Position numbers and translations under genes: made by a program
The notes under the pieces: generated by a model
The model's input: the letters and a program-made list of their open reading frames with translations, nothing else
The model's database searches: none
What the model was told of the DNA's origin: nothing
In this document: piece after piece, positions 6,893-13,613 of the stretch
Numbering within the stretch: position 1 is the first letter of the stretch
Layout: every line of letters starts with the position of its first letter
DNA from: Candidatus Faecalibacterium faecipullorum
Lineage (GTDB): Bacteria > Bacillota > Clostridia > Oscillospirales > Ruminococcaceae
Direction of reading: 5' to 3'
NCBI GenBank assembly: GCA_019118985.1
Contig: DWXX01000105.1
Location: 1-19,986, forward strand
DNA length: 19,986 bases

Positions 6893-7939
6893 ATGGACAA
6901 TTCTGTAATCGTATCCCTGCGGGACATCGTGGTGGATTTTGACGGCCAGCGGATCCTGAACGGGCTCAATCTGGACATCCACGACAAGGAATTTGTGACG
7001 CTGCTGGGCGCGTCCGGCTGCGGCAAGACCACCACCCTGCGGCTGATCGCCGGCTTTCTCGAGCCCAACACGGGCACCATCCTGCTGCACGGCAAGGACA
7101 TCACCGGCATACCGCCCTATAGGCGCCCGGTGAACACCGTCTTTCAGAAGTACGCGCTGTTCCCCCATCTGAACGTGTTTGAGAACGTGGCCTTCGGCCT
7201 GCGGCTCAAAAAGATGGACGAGGACACCATCCGCACCAAGGTGCGGGATATGCTGGAAGTGGTGGGTCTGAAAGGCTTCGAGCGGCGCAGCATCTCGCAG
7301 ATGTCGGGCGGGCAGCAGCAGCGGGTGGCCATCGCCCGCAGCCTTGTCAACGAGCCCGAGATCCTGCTGCTGGACGAGCCGCTGGGCGCGCTGGACCTCA
7401 AACTGCGCAAGGAGATGCAGCTCGAGCTCAAGCGGCTGCAGCGCGAGATGAACATCACCTTCGTCTACGTCACCCACGACCAGGAAGAGGCGCTGACCAT
7501 GTCGGACACCGTCGTCGTCATGAACGGCGGGGTCATCCAGCAGGTGGGCACCCCCGAGGAGATCTACAACGAGCCCAAAAACGCCTTTGTGGCCGACTTC
7601 ATCGGCGACTCCAACATCATCGACGGGGTGATGCACCGGGACTTCTTAGTCTCCTTCGCGGGGGCGCAGTTCCCCTGCGTGGACCGCGGCTTCAAGCCCG
7701 AGCAGAGCGTCCAGGTGGTCATCCGCCCCGAGGACATCGAGGTGGTCGCCCCGATGGAAGGGCAGCTGACCGGCGTGGTCAACGAGGTGATCTTCAAGGG
7801 GGTCCACTTCGAGATGCACGTCGACTGCGACGGGCGGGAGTGGCTGATCCACTCCACCCGCGCCTGCACCCCCGGCGAGCGGATCGGCATGTGCATCGGC
7901 CCCAATGAGATCCACATCATGGCGCGCAGCGAGGGGTGA
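6893..7939 (+). CDS. potA: Spermidine/putrescine importer ATPase
   Basis: A 348-residue ABC ATPase that powers polyamine uptake. Seen: Walker A GASGCGKTT (39-47), Q-loop Q85 (FQKYALFPHL), signature SGGQQQRV (138-145), Walker B ILLLDEP (D161/E162), D-loop GALD and H195 in VTHDQEEAL. The stretch PEEIYNEPKNAFVADFIGDSN is the usual end of the catalytic part in PotA. From about residue 245 a TOBE-type regulatory domain follows (VVIRPEDIEVV). GGGGAGGA lies about 12 nt before the ATG, a little far. It is the first gene of a classical A-B-C-D operon whose neighbours confirm the substrate class; spermidine versus putrescine cannot be decided. Confidence 0.95.
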   Translation: MDNSVIVSLRDIVVDFDGQRILNGLNLDIHDKEFVTLLGASGCGKTTTLRLIAGFLEPNTGTILLHGKDITGIPPYRRPVNTVFQKYALFPHLNVFENVAFGLRLKKMDEDTIRTKVRDMLEVVGLKGFERRSISQMSGGQQQRVAIARSLVNEPEILLLDEPLGALDLKLRKEMQLELKRLQREMNITFVYVTHDQEEALTMSDTVVVMNGGVIQQVGTPEEIYNEPKNAFVADFIGDSNIIDGVMHRDFLVSFAGAQFPCVDRGFKPEQSVQVVIRPEDIEVVAPMEGQLTGVVNEVIFKGVHFEMHVDCDGREWLIHSTRACTPGERIGMCIGPNEIHIMARSEG

Positions 7940-7944
7940 GCGGG

Positions 7945-8760
7945 ATGAAGGTATATGATAAACGTCTGGCCTCCCCGTACCTGGTATGGATGGCGCTGTT
8001 CACCGTCATCCCGCTGCTGATCGTCTGCTACTACGCCCTCACCGACGGGGAGGGGCATTTCACCCTGGCCAACCTCATCTCGGTCAGCGGGTACGGGTCG
8101 GTGTTCGCCCGCAGCCTGCTTTTGGCGCTGATCGCCACCGTCGTCTGCCTGGTCATCGCCTTCCCGGTGGGGTACTTTCTGTCCCGGCTGCGGGTCAACA
8201 AGCAGCGGATCATGCAGATGCTGGTCATGCTGCCCATGTGGATGAACTTTCTGCTGCGCACCTACGCCTGGATGGGCCTTTTGAGCATCAACGGCCCCAT
8301 CAACACCCTGCTGGGCGTGTTCGGCCTGGGGCCCTTCAACATGCTCAACACCGCCGGCGCGGTGGTGCTGGGCATGGTCTACAACTATGTGCCCTATATG
8401 ATCCTGCCCCTCTACACCAGCATGACCAAGATCGACCAGAGCCTGATCGAAGCCGCGCAGGACCTCGGCGCCAACACCACCCGCACCCTCTTCCGGGTAT
8501 TGATCCCGATGAGCGTGCCGGGCATCTGCACCGGCATCACCATGGTGTTCGTGCCGGCGGTGTCCACCTTCGTCATCAGCCGGATGCTGGGCGGCGGGTC
8601 CAACCTTCTGATCGGCGACCTGATCGAGATGCAGTTTCTGGGCAACAGCTACAACCTGAACGTCGGCTCGGCCATGAGCCTGGTGCTGATGATCATCGTC
8701 CTGCTGTGCATGAGCTTTACATCCAGCTTTGACGAAGACGAAATGGAGGGGGTGTCCTGA
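7945..8760 (+). CDS. potB: Spermidine/putrescine importer permease PotB
   Basis: A 271-residue inner-membrane permease with about six hydrophobic helices. The cytosolic EAA loop EAAQDLGA (from E169), which docks on PotA, is clear. The N-terminal YLVWMALFTVIPLL and FLLRTYAWMGLL are typical of PotB. ATG 7945 is preferred to GTG 7936, which overlaps the potA stop, because GAGGGG (7931-7936) then lies 8 nt upstream. The stop TGA overlaps the potC ATG by one base (TGATG), so translation is coupled. The C-terminus is acidic (SFDEDEMEG). Confidence 0.94.
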   Translation: MKVYDKRLASPYLVWMALFTVIPLLIVCYYALTDGEGHFTLANLISVSGYGSVFARSLLLALIATVVCLVIAFPVGYFLSRLRVNKQRIMQMLVMLPMWMNFLLRTYAWMGLLSINGPINTLLGVFGLGPFNMLNTAGAVVLGMVYNYVPYMILPLYTSMTKIDQSLIEAAQDLGANTTRTLFRVLIPMSVPGICTGITMVFVPAVSTFVISRMLGGGSNLLIGDLIEMQFLGNSYNLNVGSAMSLVLMIIVLLCMSFTSSFDEDEMEGVS

Positions 8761-9602
8761 TGAAGAAAAAGCATCTCCGCCTGATGCAGCGGACCTATAT
8801 CATCCTGTTTTTCGGGTTCATGTACCTGCCCATCGCCTACATGATCCTGTTCAGCTTCAACGAGAGCAAGGGCTACGCCCTCTTCACCGGCTTTACCACC
8901 AAGTGGTACGGCAGCCTGCTGACCAACGCGTCCATCCTGCGGGCGCTGGCCGTCTCGGTGGAGGTGGCGCTGGTGTCGGCGGTGGCGGCGACGGTGCTGG
9001 GCACCGCGGCGTCCCTCGGCATTGCCGGGATGAAGCGCACCTCCCGCCTGGTCATCACCAACATCACCTATATCCCGGTGGTCAACCCCGAGATCATCAC
9101 CGGCATCTCGCTGATGCTGCTGTTCGTGGCCTATCAGCGGTTCGCCGCGGGGGTGTCCTGGCTGCCCGACACCATCATGGGCCTGCCCACCCTGCTGATC
9201 GCCCATGTGGCCTTCAACGTGCCCTACGTCATCTTCAACGTCAGCCCCAAGCTCCGGCAGCTGGACGTCCACCTGTATGAAGCCGCCCTCGACCTCGGCT
9301 GCGACCCCAAACAGGCCTTCTTCAAGGTCATCCTGCCTGAGATCAGCCCGGCCATCCTCTCGTCTTTCCTGATCTGCCTGACCTATTCCATCGACGACTT
9401 CATGATCTCCTACTTCAACTGCGGCACCGTCGAGACCCTGCCCATCGCCATCTACTCGATGACCCGCCGCAAGGTCAGCCCCGAGATCTACGCGCTGTCC
9501 ACCATCATGTTCGCGGCCATCCTGGCTGTGATCCTCATCTCCAACGCTGTGGAGGGCCGCCGCTACCGGCAGGACCAGAACGCGCAGCGTCTGGCCGGCT
9601 GA
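8760..9602 (+). CDS. potC: Spermidine/putrescine importer permease PotC
   Basis: A 280-residue second permease, pairing with PotB. About six membrane helices; the EAA loop reads EAALDLGC (from E174). FMYLPIAYMILFSFNES is the usual PotC first helix. SIDDFMISYFNCG and the segment that follows (TLPIAIYSMTRRKVSPEI) match the PotC family closely. GGAGGGGGTG at the end of potB serves as the ribosome binding site. It ends with a basic tail, and potD begins 15 nt later. Confidence 0.95.
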   Translation: MKKKHLRLMQRTYIILFFGFMYLPIAYMILFSFNESKGYALFTGFTTKWYGSLLTNASILRALAVSVEVALVSAVAATVLGTAASLGIAGMKRTSRLVITNITYIPVVNPEIITGISLMLLFVAYQRFAAGVSWLPDTIMGLPTLLIAHVAFNVPYVIFNVSPKLRQLDVHLYEAALDLGCDPKQAFFKVILPEISPAILSSFLICLTYSIDDFMISYFNCGTVETLPIAIYSMTRRKVSPEIYALSTIMFAAILAVILISNAVEGRRYRQDQNAQRLAG

Positions 9603-9617
9603 AGGGAGGGGCGACAG

Positions 9618-10856
9618 ATGAACTGCAAGCGCCTTTTGGCATCCCTCGCGGCGGCAGCCTGCCTGCTGGCCGCCGCCCCCGCCGCCCATGCGGCCGGGCC
9701 CATCCCGGTGGTGGAGGGGATCACCGTCTCGGACGGCTACGACTGGACCCGCTTCGCCGGGCAGAACGTCACCCTCAACGTCTACAACTGGGGCGAGTAT
9801 ATCTCCAACGGTTCGGACGAGAGCATCGACGTGGTGGCCGCCTTTGAGAAGCTGACCGGCATCGCGGTCAACTACACCACCTTCGACTCCAACGAGTCGA
9901 TGTACGCCAAGCTCAAGTCGGGCGCGGCCAGCTACGACGTCATCATCCCCTCGGACTATATGGTGGCCAAGATGATCGACGAGGAGATGCTGCTGCCCCT
10001 CGACTACGGCAACATCCCCAACTTCTCCCTCATCGACGAACAGTACAAAAACCCCGACTACGACCCCGACAACGCCTACACCGTCCCCTATATGCTCTGC
10101 ACCACCGGCATCATCTACAATACCGGCATGGTGGAGCAGGCGCCCGCCGCCTGGGCCGACCTGTGGGACGAGCAGTACGCCGGCAGCATCCTGATGTTCA
10201 ACAACAGCCGGGACGCCTACGCCATCGCCGCCTTCAAGGAGGGGCGCAGCATCAACCCCGCCACCACCGACGAGGTGGACGAGGTGATGGAACAGCTCAA
10301 GGCCCAGAAGCCCCTGGTGCAGGCCTACGTCATGGACGAGATCTTCGACAAGATGATCGGCGGCGAGGCGGCGGTGGGGGTCTACTACTCGGGGGACGCC
10401 ATCACCATGATCGACGATAACCCCGACTTGGCCTGGGTCTTCCCCGAGGAGGGGAGCGTTTTGTCGGTGGACTGCATGTGCATCCCCGCCGCCAGCCAGA
10501 ACCGGGAAGCCGCCGAGATGTTCATCAACTTCATGTGCGAGGTGGATGTGGGTGTGGCCAACGCCGAGTACATCGGCTACACCACCCCCAGCACCGCCGT
10601 CTGGGAGCAGCTGGATGAAGAGCTGAAATACAGCCCCATCGCCTACCCCTCGGAGGAGATCGCCGCCAAAGAGCAGGTGTTCACCGCCCTGAGCGAGGAG
10701 GTCAACAGTCAGCTGGACGTCAAGTGGAGCGAGATGAAGAGCTACAACGAGGGGGGCAACGGCCTGCTGTTCCTGCTCTTGCTGCTGGCCATGATCCTGC
10801 TGGCCTGCTTCAACATCTGGCGCAAGATGCGCCGTAAGGCGCGGAACATGTACTGA
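9618..10856 (+). CDS. potD: Spermidine/putrescine-binding protein with C-terminal membrane anchor
   Basis: A 412-residue solute-binding protein that delivers polyamine to PotBC. Family signs: LNVYNWGEYIS near residue 53, FEKLTGIAVNYTTFDSNE, YDVIIPSDYMVAKM, and the later YYSGDAITM and FPEEGS of the PotD/PotF fold. Acidic and aromatic residues are in the expected places. The N-terminus is a signal peptide with an AXA-type cleavage site (PAAHA before AG). C15 is preceded by AAA close behind Arg5, so it does not make a normal lipobox. Unusually, the C-terminus carries a hydrophobic helix (GLLFLLLLLAMILLACF) and a basic tail (WRKMRRKARN), suggesting membrane tethering from the C-terminus. GGGAGGGG precedes the ATG. 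Confidence 0.94.
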   Translation: MNCKRLLASLAAAACLLAAAPAAHAAGPIPVVEGITVSDGYDWTRFAGQNVTLNVYNWGEYISNGSDESIDVVAAFEKLTGIAVNYTTFDSNESMYAKLKSGAASYDVIIPSDYMVAKMIDEEMLLPLDYGNIPNFSLIDEQYKNPDYDPDNAYTVPYMLCTTGIIYNTGMVEQAPAAWADLWDEQYAGSILMFNNSRDAYAIAAFKEGRSINPATTDEVDEVMEQLKAQKPLVQAYVMDEIFDKMIGGEAAVGVYYSGDAITMIDDNPDLAWVFPEEGSVLSVDCMCIPAASQNREAAEMFINFMCEVDVGVANAEYIGYTTPSTAVWEQLDEELKYSPIAYPSEEIAAKEQVFTALSEEVNSQLDVKWSEMKSYNEGGNGLLFLLLLLAMILLACFNIWRKMRRKARNMY

Positions 10857-10885
10857 CCCGCCGCTATTGCAAAGGAGAGACACCC

Positions 10886-11611
10886 ATGGAAGAATACACC
10901 GAACAGATCACCCTCGACGAGGGGGATGTGGACTACCGCGGCCTGATGAAGCCGTCGGCCCTGCTGCGCTGCGCCGAGCACGTGGCCACCGCCCATGCCG
11001 CCAGCCTGGGGATGGACAAGGCCTTCTACGCCGCGCGCCACCTGGTCTACCTGGTGGGCCGGCAGGCCTTTCGGTTCGAGCGGGTCCCCGCCATGCGGGA
11101 GACCCTCACCCTCACCACCTGCCCCGAGCAGGCCCGCCGCGGCGCCAGCAAGCGTGTGCTGACGGTACGGGACGCCGCCGGCGCCGAGATCGCCCGGGTG
11201 GACACCCGCTGGACGCTGGTGGATACCGACAGCTTCTGCATCGTCCGCCATGTCCCCGAGGAGATCGACAGCCGCTGGAACCCCGAGGTCCCCTGTGAGC
11301 TGTCCCAGCAGGTGCCCCGCGCCGAGGCTCTGACCCCCGCCGGGGTGCGGGCGGCCGGCTACTCCATCTGCGACACCAACCGCCATATCAACAACGCCGC
11401 CTACCTGGACGTCGCCTGCGACGCGCTGCCCCTCGACGTGCTGGAGCAGGGGCCGGTCCGCTTTGCGGCCGTCAAGTACCACCGGCAGGTGCCGATGGGG
11501 CAGCCGGTGGAGCTGTTCTGCGGCCCGGCCCGTGGGGAGGGCGGCGCCGGCTGGTACGTCACCGGCCGCCGGGAGGGCAAGGCCGCCTTCGAGCTGTTCT
11601 GCGCCTTCTGA
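10886..11611 (+). CDS. Acyl-ACP thioesterase (double hotdog fold)
   Basis: A 241-residue enzyme of the FatA/FatB-like family, which releases free fatty acids from acyl-ACP in the cytosol. The first hotdog domain spans about 1-135 (ITLDEGDVDYRGLMKPSALL, LVGRQAFRFERVPAMRETL, ARVDTRWTLVDTDSF). The second starts near 150 with SICDTNRHINNAAYLD, where D163, N165 and H167 form the DxNxH motif equivalent to the catalytic residues of plant FatB. The length fits bacterial members (240-250). AAAGGAGA precedes the ATG, 29 nt after potD with no terminator between, so it may be read with the pot operon. No functional link to polyamine uptake is evident. Chain length preference is unknown. Confidence 0.9.
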   Translation: MEEYTEQITLDEGDVDYRGLMKPSALLRCAEHVATAHAASLGMDKAFYAARHLVYLVGRQAFRFERVPAMRETLTLTTCPEQARRGASKRVLTVRDAAGAEIARVDTRWTLVDTDSFCIVRHVPEEIDSRWNPEVPCELSQQVPRAEALTPAGVRAAGYSICDTNRHINNAAYLDVACDALPLDVLEQGPVRFAAVKYHRQVPMGQPVELFCGPARGEGGAGWYVTGRREGKAAFELFCAF

Positions 11612-11650
11612 GCCGCCGCGCCCCGGCAGCGCAAAAAAAGCCGAAAGAAA

Positions 11651-11712
11651 TTACAAAAAAATTACAAAAAGGTATTGCAAATCGGAGACAAAAGAGTTAC
11701 AATATAGTTACA
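11651..11712 (+). repeat. TTACA direct repeats in two 11-nt-spaced pairs
   Basis: TTACA occurs at 11651-11655 and 11662-11666 (period 11) upstream of a promoter, and again at 11697-11701 and 11708-11712 (period 11) across its -10 box. Pairs with 11-nt spacing lie on one face of DNA and resemble response-regulator boxes such as PhoP-type TTNACA repeats. The regulator assignment is inference. Confidence 0.5.
11675..11703 (+). promoter_or_regulatory. Promoter of the RNA candidate upstream of guaB
   Basis: -35 TTGCAA (11675-11680), 17-nt spacer, -10 TACAAT (11698-11703). The predicted start, A11710, is exactly the first base of a hairpin. No good ORF follows before the terminator at 11850. Confidence 0.7.
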
Positions 11713-11883
11713 GCAGGGGACACCCCTACGGCTGTGAAATCTTTTTCTTCTTGCTTTTGAGGTATCGGGCGCGGCCTGCCCCTCCTCCGGCTGTTCTCCT
11801 TCTCAGCTGTTTGGCCGACGCCACACAGGCGATGCCTCACTTCGTGTGCAAAAAAGCCTGCCCGTTTCGGGGCAGGCTTTTTT
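11710..11883 (+). ncRNA. Candidate structured small RNA or terminated leader
   Basis: About 174 nt between a good promoter and a strong terminator, with no supported ORF. The 5' end folds into ACAGC/GCTGT stacked on AGGGG/CCCCT, with an ACA loop and a 3' bulge ACG (11710-11735). A pyrimidine-rich stretch follows, then possible CGGCC/GGCCG and GGCTG/CAGCT stems, then CACAC/GTGTG enclosing AGGC/GCCT. GCCTGCCCC at 11774-11782 can pair with the 3' arm of the terminator (11869-11877), so an antiterminator form is possible. I do not recognise a purine riboswitch core, 6S, SRP or tmRNA. It could be a stand-alone sRNA or a guaB attenuator. Confidence 0.45.
11850..11883. terminator. Strong bidirectional terminator upstream of guaB
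   Basis: GCCTGCCC (11856-11863) pairs with GGGCAGGC (11870-11877), extended by six A-T pairs and ending in a T run (11878-11883). The A run on the left makes it usable from both strands, but no minus-strand gene nearby needs it. Confidence 0.9.
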
Positions 11884-11978
11884 GCTGTCTGCGCGTGTTG
11901 CAGCTTTTTCATGCGAGGAATGGGCAAAGTGACTGTTTTTTGCCACTGCGATGCAGAAAAGTTTGTGCCCAGAAAGTT

Positions 11979-12007
11979 TTGTATTCCGGCGCGAAATATG
12001 GTATAGT
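11979..12007 (+). promoter_or_regulatory. guaB promoter
   Basis: -35 TTGTAT (11979-11984), 17-nt spacer, -10 TATAGT (12002-12007). Start expected near 12014, about 50 nt before guaB. The stretch 11884-11978 between terminator and promoter shows only short hairpins (GGCAAA/TTTGCC, CTGC/GCAG) and no gene. Confidence 0.75.
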
Positions 12008-12064
12008 ATTATCCAAGCATGACCTGTACGCAACGAGAAGAAAGGACGAAAAGGAGATCATATC

Positions 12065-13579
12065 ATGGCCTATTTTTATGAAGAACCCTCCCGTACCTTC
12101 GGTGAATATCTGCTGGTGCCCGGCTACTCTTCGGCCGAGAACGTGCCCGCCGCGGTCAGCCTCAAGACCCCGCTGGTCAAATACCGCAAAGGGGAAGAGA
12201 AGTGCCCCCTGGAAATGAATATCCCGATGGTCAGCGCCATCATGCAGTCCGTCTCGGGCGAGAAGCTGGCCATCGCGCTGGCCCGTCAGGGCGGCGTCTC
12301 CTTCATCTACGGCTCGCAGAGCGTCGAGGATGAGGCCGCCATGGTCCGCCGGGTCAAGATGTACAAGGCCGGGTACGTGGTCTCCGACTCGAACCTTTCG
12401 CCCACTGCCACCCTGCACGACGTGCTGGAGCTCAAGGCAAAGACCGGCCACTCCACCATCGCCATCACCGACGACGGCACCGCGAACGGCCGGCTGATGG
12501 GCATCGTCGCCTCCCGCGACTACCGCGTCAACCACACCCCCGACGACGCCCCGGTCACCGACTTCATGACCCCGATGAGCAAGCTGGTCACCGCGCCCGA
12601 GAACACCTCCCTGCACGACTGCAACAACATCATCTGGGACAACAAGATCAACACCCTGCCCCTGGTGGATGAGGAAGGGCGTCTGAAGTACTTCGTCTTC
12701 CGCAAGGACTACAACTCCCACAAGGAGAACGCCAACGAGCTGCTGGACGCCCGCAAGAGCTATGTGGTGGGCGCCGGCATCAACACCCGCGACTATGCCG
12801 AGCGTGTGCCCGCCCTGGTGGACGCCGGGGTGGACGTGCTGTGCATCGACTCCTCCGAGGGGTATTCCGAGTGGCAGAGCCGCACCCTCGGCTGGATCCG
12901 CGAGCACTACGGCGACAAGGTCAAGGTGGGCGCCGGCAACGTGGTGGACCGCGACGGCTTCCGCTTTTTGGCCGAGGCGGGCGCCGACTTTGTCAAGATC
13001 GGCATCGGCGGCGGCTCCATCTGCATCACCCGCGAGACCAAGGGCATCGGCCGCGGCCAGGCTACCGCCGTCATCGAGGTGGCCAAAGCCCGGGACGAGT
13101 ATTATAAGGAGACCGGCGTCTACATCCCCATCTGCTCGGACGGCGGCATCGTCCACGACTACCACATCACCCTGGCGCTGGCCATGGGCGCCGACTTCGT
13201 GATGCTGGGCCGGTACTTCGCCCGCTTTGACGAGAGCCCCACCAACCGGGTGCGGATCAACGGCCAGTACATGAAGGAGTACTGGGGCGAGGGCTCCAAC
13301 CGGGCCCGCAACTGGCAGCGGTACGACCTGGGCGGCGCATCCAAGCTCTCCTTTGAAGAGGGGGTGGACAGCTACGTGCCCTACGCCGGCCCCCTGTCCG
13401 AGGGCGTCCAGACCACCCTCTACAAGGTCAAGAGCACCATGTGCAACTGCGGCGCGCTGACCATCCCCGAGCTGCAGGAAAAGGCCAAGCTGACCGTTGT
13501 CTCCTCCACCTCCATCGTCGAGGGCGGCAGCCACGACGTCCTGCTCAAAAACTCCACCCCCAGCATCATGAACGGCTGA
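12065..13579 (+). CDS. guaB: IMP dehydrogenase, trichomonad-like clade
   Basis: A 504-residue enzyme converting IMP to XMP with NAD+, the committed step to guanine nucleotides. Seen: barrel start with SAIMQSVSGEKLAIALARQG, two CBS domains at roughly 100-220 (HSTIAITDDG, TDFMTPMSKLVTA, INTLPLVDEEG), and the catalytic loop GSICITRE with C320. The mobile flap holds R419-Y420 (NWQRYDLGG), and the terminal barrel strand region is STMCNCGAL. The sequence follows the Tritrichomonas foetus IMPDH layout almost block by block, including C319 and R418/Y419 shifted by one. It differs from the usual GSICTTR-type bacterial enzyme. AAAAGGAG lies 11 nt upstream of the ATG. Confidence 0.95.
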   Translation: MAYFYEEPSRTFGEYLLVPGYSSAENVPAAVSLKTPLVKYRKGEEKCPLEMNIPMVSAIMQSVSGEKLAIALARQGGVSFIYGSQSVEDEAAMVRRVKMYKAGYVVSDSNLSPTATLHDVLELKAKTGHSTIAITDDGTANGRLMGIVASRDYRVNHTPDDAPVTDFMTPMSKLVTAPENTSLHDCNNIIWDNKINTLPLVDEEGRLKYFVFRKDYNSHKENANELLDARKSYVVGAGINTRDYAERVPALVDAGVDVLCIDSSEGYSEWQSRTLGWIREHYGDKVKVGAGNVVDRDGFRFLAEAGADFVKIGIGGGSICITRETKGIGRGQATAVIEVAKARDEYYKETGVYIPICSDGGIVHDYHITLALAMGADFVMLGRYFARFDESPTNRVRINGQYMKEYWGEGSNRARNWQRYDLGGASKLSFEEGVDSYVPYAGPLSEGVQTTLYKVKSTMCNCGALTIPELQEKAKLTVVSSTSIVEGGSHDVLLKNSTPSIMNG

Positions 13580-13613
13580 AACGACTGAACCCAAACGCGA
13601 GGGGGAACGCTCT

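Noticed and set aside
8649..10883. 744-codon minus-strand ORF antisense to potC/potD
   Set aside because: His/Gly/Val/Asp-rich nonsense composition; potC and potD on the other strand are certain.
11737..11763. Short ORF from GTG inside the RNA candidate (a leader peptide)
   Set aside because: Eight codons, no ribosome binding site, and only pyrimidine-rich sequence; no regulatory amino acid run of note.
11710..12064. Known purine (guanine) riboswitch or ykkC-type element before guaB
   Set aside because: The conserved purine riboswitch junction core was not found. The hairpin bulge ACG alone is too little to call a ykkC/guanidine/PRPP class.
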